From Chitinophaga filiformis (GTDB lineage: Bacteria > Bacteroidota > Bacteroidia > Chitinophagales > Chitinophagaceae): DNA of 64,000 bases. Position 1 is the stretch's first letter, and each line of letters opens with the position of its first letter. The DNA lies in contig NZ_FNBN01000009.1 of NCBI RefSeq assembly GCF_900102545.1, positions 248,001-312,000 on the forward strand, in the 5' to 3' direction. The notes beneath the pieces were generated by a model. The model ran no database searches. It was not told the origin of the DNA and saw nothing but the letters and a program-made list of their open reading frames with translations. Shown piece after piece: positions 32,367 to 41,605 of the stretch. The translations under genes and the position numbers were made by a program.

Positions 32367-35300
32367 TTAAAAGTTTTGCAATTTCAGTACCTGGATGACG
32401 GCCTGATTGTAATTGTTCAACATATCGAGATATTCGTTCCTGATACCTATCGCCTGATCAACAAGGATGACCCACTGTAGATAGTCGATCTCCCCGCCAA
32501 CAAACTGTTTGTCAGCAGTTGAGATGATGGCCGCAGCATTTTCCAGTCCTTTTCCCTGGTAATATTGGAGGCTGGCAGCGTACTTCTGTACCTGCGTCAA
32601 CGCATTCTGCCATTCCGTGCGTGTCTGCAGTAGTGCGTAATCCGCTCTTTGCTGCGACAACTGCCAGTCTAATTGTGCAGCGGAAGCCCTGGAACGCTGT
32701 GCACCAAAAAACAAGGGAATGCTGATCCCCGCATTCACATAGTTGAACCGTTTGCTGTTACTGAAATAAGTCTCCTGACCATCCACATTCTGCATTCCCG
32801 AAATACTCTGGTTGTTATACCCGATAAAGAAGTCAGGCAATAACTTCGACTTCTCCGTACGCCAGCGCCAGTGTGCTGCGGCAGATTCATGCTGCAGGGA
32901 ACGGATCTGTGGAAGCTGCTCCAGCGAAGTGTCCGGAGTAGAATAGGAGAGGCGGATGCTATCCGTCTTCGGCTCATAAAACACACTATCGCCCAATAGA
33001 ACATTGAACTGCTTCAGTGTGATCAGCATATCCGCTGAAAGCATCTCCAGCTGATTGGTAATCTGCTGCCGGTGCGACTCTGCAGTAGTCTTCTCCAGGA
33101 TATTCGTCTCCCCGGTTTTGAAGCGGAGATTAGTCTTTTCTTCGAATAATCCGTAAATGCTATCCGCATACCGCAACAACTGCTGCTTCTCATGCAGCCA
33201 TACCCAGTCATAGAACAGTCGCCGTACACCAGCCCTGATATCCTGTTCCATCAGCTGTGTTTTAGCCTGTGCCGCCAGATAGTTCTCCCGCAGGGCCTTT
33301 TTCTGATGACTATACACCGTCGGAAAACTCAGCGACTGCGTAACGCCAAAGCGGTTATCCTTCTGAATGCTATTGATCTGGCCAAAGTCGGCACTGAACT
33401 GTGTTTTCGGAATATCAACCCCTGTCTTCTGCCGCAGATTCTCCGCCTGCTCATTCAACCTAGCGCTGGTAGCCTGCAGATTATGACTCAATGCAATATG
33501 GATAGCCTGATTGAGATTTACAGGGCTGTTCTGCGCCTTAACGGAAGGAATGGCGATAAACACCAGTCCCGCTATCATCACCGCTTTATTCAGCCTTATT
33601 TTGACCTTTCCTTCGAATAAAAGATAAAGTGCCGGCAGCACAAATAAAGTCAGCAGGGTAGCAGTCAGCAATCCTCCAATTACAACGGTCGCCAGCGGGC
33701 GTTGTACCTCCGCGCCGGCGCCGTTGCTTAGGGCCATAGGTAGGAATCCCAGTGATGCCACCGCAGCTGTCATCAATACCGGCCGCAGCCGGTTACGCGT
33801 ACCCATCATCACCAGTTGCAGTGCATCAGTTACTTTTCCTTCTTTTTTGATACGATTGAATTCAGAAATAAGCACAATACCATTCAATACCGCCACACCA
33901 AACAAGGCAATAAAACCAACACCGGCAGATATACTGAAAGGCATGCCACGTAACGCCAATGCAAAGACGCCGCCGATGGCAGATAGGGGGATCGCCGTAT
34001 AGATCAGCGCTCCCTCCTTCACAGATGAAAAAGCAAAATACAGCATGACGAAAATGAGCAGTAAAGCCACAGGCACCGCAATACTCAGTCGCTTCTTCGC
34101 CTGCTGCAGGTTCTCGAACGTACCGCCATACGTAATGGTATACCCCGGTTCGAGTTTTATTTTCCGTTGGATCTTTTGCTGCAATTCTTCAACGATCGAC
34201 TGCACATCACGCCCTCTCACATTGAAGCCGACAGTGATCCTGCGTTTGGCGTCCTCGCGTTGTATCTGGTTAGGTCCTTCTATTTCATCAATAGCCGCTA
34301 CCTGGTATAAGGGAATCTGGCTACCGGTAGAAGTCGCGATCATCAGGTTGCGTACATCCTCAATATTCCGCCTGCCTTCATTACCTACCCTCACCACCAG
34401 GTCAAAGCGTTTCTCTCCCTCATATACCTTTCCCGCGGCAGCGCCGGCAAATGCCGCATTCACTGTACGGTTGATCTCGTCGATATTCAACCCGTATTTC
34501 GCTATCTCATTCCTGTTATAGCGGATCACTACCTGCGGCATCCCTGTCATCTTCTCTACATACCAGTCAGCCGTACCGGATACCGTCTTACTGATAGCGC
34601 CAATCTGCTCTGCATACTTTGCCAGCAGGTCCAGGTCTTCACCAAATATCTTACACACCACGTCCTGTTTGGCGCCCGTCATCAGTTCATTGAAACGCAT
34701 CTGTACAGGGAACTGGAAACTCAAGGTCACTCCCGGTATTGCCTGCTGTACCACGGCCGACATCTTCGATGCCAGATCTTCGAAACTCTCCGCACTTGCC
34801 CACTCAGATTTATCCTTTAATACAATGATCATATCACCTCCTTCTATCGGCATCGGATCTGTCGGGATCTCGGCGCTACCAATGCGGGACACGATCCGCT
34901 CCACCTCAGGAAACTTATCTTTCAGAATCCCCGAGATCTGTTGAAAAGTAGCAATAGTCGTACTCAGGTTCGTTCCCACCAGTAAGCGCGTCTCCACCGC
35001 AAAATCTCCTTCCTCCAGTTGCGGAATGAATTCTCCGCCCATCCGGCTAAAGATGAACACCGCCAGTGCAAACAATCCAAAAGCAACAACTACTACACTT
35101 CTGCGGAAACGCAAGGCACGGCCAAGTACCCGCTGATAGAAGCGTTCAATCTTATCCATTACACGATCGGAAAGATTCGGTTGGTGTGAGATCTTTTTAC
35201 TGATGAATAAGGAACTCACCATCGGTACATAGGTAAGCGACAGAATGAAGGCCCCCATAATCGCGAAGGCCACCGTCTGCGCCATTGGCTTGAACATCTT

Positions 35301-36716
35301 TCCCTCAATACCTTCCAGTGAAAGAATAGGCAGGTATACGATCAGGATAATGATCTGCCCAAATACTGCCGCGTTCATCATACGGGAAGAAGATCCCGCT
35401 ACTTCCGCATTCATATCTTCCTGTGAAAGCTTGTCTATATGCTGATACTTTTTAGAGAAATGTAAATGATGCAATATCGCTTCAACAATGATCACCGCGC
35501 CATCCACGATCAGCCCAAAGTCGAGCGCACCAAGACTCATCAGGTTGCCACTTACGCCGAAAGTATTCATCATGATAATGGCGAATAGCATAGATAGTGG
35601 AATAACCGATGCCACGATTAACCCCGCACGTAAATTCCCCAGGAAGAGCACCAGTACGAAAACAACGATCAGCGCACCTTCCAGCAGATTATGCTCCACC
35701 GTACCAATCGCATTGTTCACCATTTTGGTACGATCAAGGAAAGGCTCTATTAATAAGCCTTCCGGCAATGTTTTTTGTATCTCTGCAACGCGCTCTTTTA
35801 TATTCTTAATAACCTGAGAAGAATTTTCCCCCTTCAGCATCAATACAATAGCACCCACCACTTCACCGGTATTGTTGTAGTTCAATGCACCATAACGGGT
35901 AGCAGCACCCATCCTGACACTGGCCACATGCCTGATCAGTACAGGTACACCTGCTGCTGTATTTTTCACTACAATATTTTCTATATCCGCAATACTACCT
36001 GCCAGTCCTTCACTACGGATGTACATCACCGTTGGGCCTTTTTCAATATAAGCCCCGCCGGTATTCTGGTTGTTGTTATGTAAAGCAGTGAACACATCAC
36101 TGATCGTTAATCCCAATGACTTTAGCTGGTACGGATTAATCGCTACCTCATACTGCTTGAGCTCTCCACCGAAAGTAGATACCTCTGCTACTCCCCTGGT
36201 ACCCAGCAACTGCCGCCTTACGATCCAGTCCTGGATCGTACGCAGGTCCGCCAGACTGTATTTACCTTGATATCCTTTCACCGGTCGGAGTACATACTGA
36301 TATATCTCCCCCAGACCAGTGGACACTGCTGCCAGCTCTGGTCTACTGGCGTTTTCATTGATCTCCACCTGTTGCAGTCGCTCACTCACCTGCTGACGCG
36401 CCCAATACACATCAGCATCGTCCTCAAATACAACGGTGATGATAGATAATCCGAAACGCGACATACTACGGCTTTCCTTCAGATGAGGCACGTTACTAAG
36501 CGCCTGTTCAATAGGAAAGGTGATCAGTCGTTCCACATCCTGCGCCCCTAATGATGGTGCGGTAGTGATAACCTGTACCTGGTTGTTGGTGATGTCCGGC
36601 ACCGCGTCAATAGGCAGACGCGTTACTTCAAAGATGCCATAGATAATCCATAGCAACATGAACAGGCCAATCACCAGTTTATTCCTAACTGAGAATTGAA
36701 TAATCTTATCAAGCAT
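32367..36716 (-). CDS. CzcA/CusA heavy-metal RND pump fused to a TolC-like outer-membrane channel
   Basis: The preferred start is MLDKIIQFSVRNKLVIG (base 36716), giving 1449 aa; an upstream ATG would add 15 odd residues. Residues 1-1040 are a 12-TM RND pump with the heavy-metal signature DFGLIVDGAVIIVE (about 398-411), which in CzcA-type pumps carries proton-relay acidic residues. Residues from about 1060 (NSPVNLNQAIHIALSHN) to the end are a CusC/TolC-like channel with long coiled-coil helices. Between them a hydrophobic segment plus VKAQ looks like an internal signal peptide. Fusion of pump and channel is recurrent in Bacteroidota. The DFG...DG motif suggests divalent ions (Zn/Co/Cd), not proven. 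Confidence 0.94.
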   Translation of the reverse strand: MLDKIIQFSVRNKLVIGLFMLLWIIYGIFEVTRLPIDAVPDITNNQVQVITTAPSLGAQDVERLITFPIEQALSNVPHLKESRSMSRFGLSIITVVFEDDADVYWARQQVSERLQQVEINENASRPELAAVSTGLGEIYQYVLRPVKGYQGKYSLADLRTIQDWIVRRQLLGTRGVAEVSTFGGELKQYEVAINPYQLKSLGLTISDVFTALHNNNQNTGGAYIEKGPTVMYIRSEGLAGSIADIENIVVKNTAAGVPVLIRHVASVRMGAATRYGALNYNNTGEVVGAIVLMLKGENSSQVIKNIKERVAEIQKTLPEGLLIEPFLDRTKMVNNAIGTVEHNLLEGALIVVFVLVLFLGNLRAGLIVASVIPLSMLFAIIMMNTFGVSGNLMSLGALDFGLIVDGAVIIVEAILHHLHFSKKYQHIDKLSQEDMNAEVAGSSSRMMNAAVFGQIIILIVYLPILSLEGIEGKMFKPMAQTVAFAIMGAFILSLTYVPMVSSLFISKKISHQPNLSDRVMDKIERFYQRVLGRALRFRRSVVVVAFGLFALAVFIFSRMGGEFIPQLEEGDFAVETRLLVGTNLSTTIATFQQISGILKDKFPEVERIVSRIGSAEIPTDPMPIEGGDMIIVLKDKSEWASAESFEDLASKMSAVVQQAIPGVTLSFQFPVQMRFNELMTGAKQDVVCKIFGEDLDLLAKYAEQIGAISKTVSGTADWYVEKMTGMPQVVIRYNRNEIAKYGLNIDEINRTVNAAFAGAAAGKVYEGEKRFDLVVRVGNEGRRNIEDVRNLMIATSTGSQIPLYQVAAIDEIEGPNQIQREDAKRRITVGFNVRGRDVQSIVEELQQKIQRKIKLEPGYTITYGGTFENLQQAKKRLSIAVPVALLLIFVMLYFAFSSVKEGALIYTAIPLSAIGGVFALALRGMPFSISAGVGFIALFGVAVLNGIVLISEFNRIKKEGKVTDALQLVMMGTRNRLRPVLMTAAVASLGFLPMALSNGAGAEVQRPLATVVIGGLLTATLLTLFVLPALYLLFEGKVKIRLNKAVMIAGLVFIAIPSVKAQNSPVNLNQAIHIALSHNLQATSARLNEQAENLRQKTGVDIPKTQFSADFGQINSIQKDNRFGVTQSLSFPTVYSHQKKALRENYLAAQAKTQLMEQDIRAGVRRLFYDWVWLHEKQQLLRYADSIYGLFEEKTNLRFKTGETNILEKTTAESHRQQITNQLEMLSADMLITLKQFNVLLGDSVFYEPKTDSIRLSYSTPDTSLEQLPQIRSLQHESAAAHWRWRTEKSKLLPDFFIGYNNQSISGMQNVDGQETYFSNSKRFNYVNAGISIPLFFGAQRSRASAAQLDWQLSQQRADYALLQTRTEWQNALTQVQKYAASLQYYQGKGLENAAAIISTADKQFVGGEIDYLQWVILVDQAIGIRNEYLDMLNNYNQAVIQVLKLQNF

Positions 36717-36820
36717 GACTTCTGTTGAATCGAATTGCAGAAAAGACCTATGAAATGACATACGGGCAGCAGAATACCCTTGCTATGTCAGCACAGATCA
36801 ATAAATAACAGGGTGCAATT

Positions 36821-37198
36821 TCACGCACAGGGAGGTCTGAAAGGGGAGGTAAGATTTGGGTCAGGATAGTATTGATCCTTATAAATGGTAAAAGTCCTTG
36901 ATACTGTTTGTTCTGTGGCAATGATCCGGGGAGCCTGGGTGAATCTTGCGAAAAGTATATAGTGAGTATTGATATTCACCTTCTTAAAGGGAAGCTGCAT
37001 ATCCCGGTCATTATCCGTGTCGTCCATATCCTGCCCCCAGTAGTGCATGGATATGAATTCCAGTAAGTCCACATTCGGGTTCTTGAGCTGGTGTTCTTTG
37101 AAATGTTCAAATAACACAGGCAGCTTCAGCAACTGATCGAATGAGGTACTCTCAGCCCAGATAAAAACAATTAGTATGTAAAGGCATACTTTTCTCAC
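36821..37198 (-). CDS. Small exported protein heading the metal-efflux operon
   Basis: A 125 aa protein using a GTG start at 37198; there is no in-frame ATG until residue 50. Residues 1-18 form a signal peptide (VCLYILIVFIWAES). The mature part has LPVLFEHFKEHQLKNPNVDL, HYWGQDMDDTDNDRDMQLPF and a basic end. The His/Asp-rich mid-section resembles the small periplasmic proteins that precede Bacteroidota CzcA operons and may bind metal. Role unknown. The promoter lies directly at the start codon, so the message is leaderless or nearly so. Confidence 0.82.
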   Translation of the reverse strand: MRKVCLYILIVFIWAESTSFDQLLKLPVLFEHFKEHQLKNPNVDLLEFISMHYWGQDMDDTDNDRDMQLPFKKVNINTHYILFARFTQAPRIIATEQTVSRTFTIYKDQYYPDPNLTSPFRPPCA

Positions 37199-37203
37199 GG
37201 ACG

Positions 37204-37233
37204 CAAAAATACGGTATAAGCTGGTTTAAGCAA
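37204..37233 (-). promoter_or_regulatory. Promoter of the metal-efflux operon
   Basis: Minus strand TTG (37233-37231), exactly 19 nt, TATTTTTG (37211-37204). The expected transcription start falls at about 37197-37200, on top of the GTG start codon at 37198. Confidence 0.75.
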
Positions 37234-37380
37234 GCCACTATATAAAAAAATATACCCCATAGATATGTGTCGTGTCTACATTTATTGTGCCTGATAACCT
37301 TTCTGGTAAAGAAAACAGTTTTAAATATCAGGATACATTTACTAACTTACCACCGCTTGGTCCAAAAGTGTACCCTGATG

Positions 37381-40149
37381 ATGAAACGAATTCCACAGAA
37401 ATGTCTTACCGCGCTGCTGGTATTAACAACCGCCATACAAATAGCTGTAGCCCAGTCTACTGAAATAAATTATCTCTCAGGTACCGGTAGCGATCACACC
37501 GTTAACTGGCAGTTCTACTGCACCGCTGGTAGTCAGTCTGGTAAATGGACCACTATCCCCGTACCTTCCTGCTGGGAACTGCAGGGTTTTGGTAAATACG
37601 ACTACGGATTTGCGAAAGACAGTCTTCGAGGTAAGGAAAGTGGTTTCTATAAGTATACTTTTCAAGTGCCGGCCAGCTGGAAAGGCAAAAAAGTAAACAT
37701 TGTTTTCGAAGGAGTAATGACGGACGCCACCGTTAAGATCAACGGTCGTTCCGCGGGACCAGTACATCAAGGCGCCTTTTACGCCTTTAAATATGACATC
37801 TCCACATTACTAAAATATGGAAGCAGGAACCTGCTGGAAGTCACGGTGGATAAGCACTCCGCTAATCCATCTGTAAACGAAGCTGAGCGCAAAGCCGACT
37901 TCTGGCTCTTCGGCGGCATCTTCCGCCCTGTATTCCTGGAAGCCCTGCCCGCAGAACACATCACCAGCGTTGCTATCAATGCCCGGGCTGACGGCGATTT
38001 CCACGCTGTCCTGAAGGTCAATGCGGCACAACAACGACAGGTCGCCCTGCAACTGTACGACAAAGACCATCAGAAAGTAGGCCCGCAAATTATAAGATCA
38101 GTCAATGCGCCTGAAATTCATATGGATACGCTCTATCCGCATATTCAACCATGGTCGTCGGAATTTCCCAACCTTTATCAAGTAGAAATATCTCTGCGGA
38201 ATAATAGCCAGGTATTACACACCCTCCGGCAACGTATTGGCTTCCGCACTGTAGAAGTGAAACAACGCGACGGTATCTATGTGAACGGTGTAAAGATGAA
38301 ATTCAAAGGCGTGAACCGCCACTCTTTCCGCCCGGAAACAGGACGTACCACCAGTAAAGCCATCAGCATAGAAGATGTACTACTCATTAAAGAGATGAAC
38401 ATGAATGCAGTCCGTATGTCGCATTACCCGCCTGATGGTCATTTTCTCGATGTCTGTGATTCACTCGGATTATATGTAATGGATGAACTGGCAGGCTGGC
38501 ACGGCAATTATAATACGGAAACTGGTACCCGTCTCGTAAAGGAAATGCTGGAACATGATGTAAACCATCCCAGTATTGTCTTCTGGGCCAACGGCAATGA
38601 AGGCGGACATAACAAAGAGCTGGATCATCTTTTTCCTGAATTGGACCTGCAGCAACGCCCTGTTCTACATCCCTGGCAATTGTTCAATGGCATCGAAACC
38701 CAACACTACAGGGAATATAACTACGGCATTGGCAACTATGAAAACGGCAGGGAAATAGTCATGCCCACCGAATTCCTCCACGGACAATTCGATGGTGGCC
38801 ATGGCGCCGGACTGGAAGACTACTGGGACAAGATGTGGCACAACCCACTCAGCGCTGGTGGCTTCCTCTGGGACTTTGCAGATCAGGGTGTAGTAAGAAA
38901 GGACCTGCACGACTCGCTTGACACTGATCACCACAGAGGTGCTGATGGCATTGTAGGGCCTCACCACGAAAAAGAAGGCAGCTTCTTCACCATCAAAGAA
39001 GTATGGAGTCCCATCTATGTGGAAAGAAGAGAAATAACGCCCGCTTTCGACGGTACATTCAACATAGAGAACCGCTACGCCTTTACTAACATTGACCAAT
39101 GCCACTTTACCTGGCAACTAAAAAAACAGGCAACAGCAACTGTATACAATGATTCCATCATAGCACCTCATCTGAAACCTTTTGAGAAAGGTACTTTAAA
39201 ACTTAAGCTCCCGGCCAACTGGCAAAGCTACGATGTGCTCTATCTGTCTGCAAAAGATCCGCATGATAAGGAACTCTTCACCTGGAGCTTTCCCATCGTA
39301 AGGCCTGCACAGGTAACTGCTAAGATGATTGATACAGCAAGTACCGGTAAAGTCACTATCCGCGAACAGGACTCGCTATGGCTGGTGTCAGCGGCCGATA
39401 TACATCTCGCGTTCAACAACAGGAGTGGACTGTTACAAGCCGTAAAACACGGCAACACAATCATCCCTTTTAACAATGGCCCTGTACTCCAGGAAGGAGA
39501 CAATAACTTCGCCGGTTTTTCTTATCATGAAGAAGGCAATAAACTGATCATCACTTCCACCTTCGACAGAAAGAAAAGTTACAACACCTTACAATGGACC
39601 ATCTATCCATCCGGCATCGTAAAGATGGCCGTACAATATTTCCCTGCTGCTTATTTCACCTCCTTTGTCGGTGTAAACTTTGCATTCCCTGAAAAGGAAA
39701 TGCAGGCAGTGGAATACATGGGTAGCGGACCATACCGTGTATGGAAGAATCGCCTGAAAGGCACTAAATTCGGCATCTGGCATAAAGCATATAACAATAC
39801 AGAAACAGGGGAGAGCTGGAACTATCCTGAATTCAAAGGCTATCATGCTAATATGTACTGGTGTAAGTTTATCACTGCTTCTCAACCCTTCACTGTATAC
39901 ACAGACAATGAAAGCCTGTTCCTGCGCTTATTTACGCCTGCCTGGAAAACGGACCAGTGGCATAATTATGAACCCATCTTCCCCTCGGGAGATCTGTCCT
40001 TTATGCAGGGCATCAGCAGTATCGGTACCAAGACACAACGCAATGAAACAACCGGTCCAATGGGCATGAAGAATATCTTTTACGACTATGAGAAAGAGCC
40101 TGAAAGGGCTTTACAGATCATACTTTATTTCGATTTTTCCGGGAAGTAG
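37381..40149 (+). CDS. GH2-family glycoside hydrolase, secreted (beta-galactosidase-like)
   Basis: 922 aa when started at ATG 37381 (37378 is equally possible); the longer frame upstream lacks a signal. The signal peptide is QKCLTALLVLTTAIQIAVA. Order: sugar-binding jelly roll (about 30-200, FVPSCWELQGFGKYDYGF-type), Ig-like domain (about 200-300), TIM barrel with RMSHYPPDGHFLDVCDSLGL and acid/base Glu in WANGNEGG (about 401-408), nucleophile Glu in MPTEFLHGQ (about 463). A C-terminal LacZ-like beta domain follows (YFPAAYFTSFVGVNFAFPE). It removes non-reducing beta-linked sugars in the periplasm. First gene of the five-gene cluster. Confidence 0.93.
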   Translation: MKRIPQKCLTALLVLTTAIQIAVAQSTEINYLSGTGSDHTVNWQFYCTAGSQSGKWTTIPVPSCWELQGFGKYDYGFAKDSLRGKESGFYKYTFQVPASWKGKKVNIVFEGVMTDATVKINGRSAGPVHQGAFYAFKYDISTLLKYGSRNLLEVTVDKHSANPSVNEAERKADFWLFGGIFRPVFLEALPAEHITSVAINARADGDFHAVLKVNAAQQRQVALQLYDKDHQKVGPQIIRSVNAPEIHMDTLYPHIQPWSSEFPNLYQVEISLRNNSQVLHTLRQRIGFRTVEVKQRDGIYVNGVKMKFKGVNRHSFRPETGRTTSKAISIEDVLLIKEMNMNAVRMSHYPPDGHFLDVCDSLGLYVMDELAGWHGNYNTETGTRLVKEMLEHDVNHPSIVFWANGNEGGHNKELDHLFPELDLQQRPVLHPWQLFNGIETQHYREYNYGIGNYENGREIVMPTEFLHGQFDGGHGAGLEDYWDKMWHNPLSAGGFLWDFADQGVVRKDLHDSLDTDHHRGADGIVGPHHEKEGSFFTIKEVWSPIYVERREITPAFDGTFNIENRYAFTNIDQCHFTWQLKKQATATVYNDSIIAPHLKPFEKGTLKLKLPANWQSYDVLYLSAKDPHDKELFTWSFPIVRPAQVTAKMIDTASTGKVTIREQDSLWLVSAADIHLAFNNRSGLLQAVKHGNTIIPFNNGPVLQEGDNNFAGFSYHEEGNKLIITSTFDRKKSYNTLQWTIYPSGIVKMAVQYFPAAYFTSFVGVNFAFPEKEMQAVEYMGSGPYRVWKNRLKGTKFGIWHKAYNNTETGESWNYPEFKGYHANMYWCKFITASQPFTVYTDNESLFLRLFTPAWKTDQWHNYEPIFPSGDLSFMQGISSIGTKTQRNETTGPMGMKNIFYDYEKEPERALQIILYFDFSGK

Positions 40150-40210
40150 ACAGCATAGGATGACCAACCTGTGATTTTGTTTTAGATTCCCATTCGTTTA
40201 ATGCCATGTT

Positions 40211-41605
40211 ATGAAAAGAACGACCCGATTCCTCGTTCCCTTACTGGGATGCCTGCTATTGTTGAATACCCATTGTCTGTATGCGCAGCAAACATCCGAT
40301 AGCGCTTACAAACGGCCGCTAAAAACTGTATTGGAAGATGTACAGAAACGGTATAATATCCGCATAAAATATACCGACAAACAGGTGGCTGGAAAATATG
40401 TTGCGTATGCCGACTGGCGCTACAGGCCTACCCTTGAAGCTACATTGGATAATATTCTGACTCCCCTTGATCTGAAAGTAAGGAAAGATAAAGACGCCTA
40501 TAAGCTCAACGAATATGAATACTATCGCTGGGCGGTAGCAGATGGCTGGGCAGAACTGGACCGTATCGCTGCACAGTATCACAACCTGCCGGAATGGGAA
40601 CAACGTAAAGCCCAGCTGAAACCCTGCATACGCGAAGCCCTGCAGCTGGATCATTTGCCTGCAGCGCCTGCATCTAAACCCATCATCACAGAGGAAAGGA
40701 AATTTGATGGTTATACCGTGAGGAACATCGCTATCGAAATTCTTCCCGGACTATACATCAACGGCTCATTATACAAGCCTGCAAAATACAAAGGTAAGAT
40801 CCCCGTCATCCTCAATCCTGACGGCCACTGGCAACAGCAACGTTATAGGCCCGATTGTCAATACCGCTGTGCAACATTAGCCCGTATGGGTGCTATGGCC
40901 TTCAGTTATGATCTCTTTGCCTGGGGCGAATCGCTCTTGCAATTTGAAGAAGCAGATCACCGCAGAAGTCTCGCCATGACCATACAGGCTCTTGGCGCTA
41001 TCCGCATCCTTGATTATCTCTTGGCACTCAAAGATGCAGATACCGCAAGAGTAGGCATCACAGGTGGTTCCGGAGGAGGCAGTCATACAGTATTAATGGC
41101 CGCGATCGATGATCGTATTAAGGTCAGCGCTCCGGTAGTAGCCATCAGCTCTTATTTCTATGGTGGCTGTCCCTGTGAAAGTGGTATGCCTATCCACGCC
41201 TGTGGCAACAGGACAGATAACGTGGAAATAGCTGCCCTGGCTGCACCTCATCCGCAATTGCTGGTAAGTGATGGAGGCGACTGGACGGATAAAATGCCCG
41301 AACACGACTTGCCCTATTTACAGACAGTATACGCATACTATAACCAGCGGGATAAGGTCAGCAACGTGCACCTGCCTGGCGAAGGACATGACTTCGGGAT
41401 TAACAAGCGTAAGCCTATCTATGATTTCATGGCGAAGTATCTCAGGCTTGATATGAACGCTGCTGATGAATCAAAGATCACCATTGAAAATGCACCTGCG
41501 TTATATGTCTTCGGCGAAAAGGGAGAGCAACTGCCAGCTAATGCTATTCACGGTTTCGCACAACTGGAACAGGTTTGGAAAACTGCCATAAACAGCCATG
41601 AATGA
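40211..41605 (+). CDS. STN domain-alpha/beta hydrolase fusion (acetyl-xylan-esterase-like)
   Basis: 464 aa. Signal peptide to about residue 26 (LNTHCLYAQQ). Residues 32-100 resemble an STN (secretin/TonB short N-terminal) domain: RPLKTVLEDVQKRYNIRIKY and TLEATLDNILTPLDLKVRK. Residues 150-440 are an alpha/beta hydrolase with nucleophile Ser in GITGGSGGGSH (about 286) and His in GEGHDFG (about 393), of the acetyl-esterase/glucuronoyl-esterase-like kind. A deacylating role on plant glycan fits the neighbours. STN domains normally begin TonB receptors or FecR-linked sensors, so this fusion is odd. The stop overlaps the next start (ATGA). Confidence 0.82.
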   Translation: MKRTTRFLVPLLGCLLLLNTHCLYAQQTSDSAYKRPLKTVLEDVQKRYNIRIKYTDKQVAGKYVAYADWRYRPTLEATLDNILTPLDLKVRKDKDAYKLNEYEYYRWAVADGWAELDRIAAQYHNLPEWEQRKAQLKPCIREALQLDHLPAAPASKPIITEERKFDGYTVRNIAIEILPGLYINGSLYKPAKYKGKIPVILNPDGHWQQQRYRPDCQYRCATLARMGAMAFSYDLFAWGESLLQFEEADHRRSLAMTIQALGAIRILDYLLALKDADTARVGITGGSGGGSHTVLMAAIDDRIKVSAPVVAISSYFYGGCPCESGMPIHACGNRTDNVEIAALAAPHPQLLVSDGGDWTDKMPEHDLPYLQTVYAYYNQRDKVSNVHLPGEGHDFGINKRKPIYDFMAKYLRLDMNAADESKITIENAPALYVFGEKGEQLPANAIHGFAQLEQVWKTAINSHE

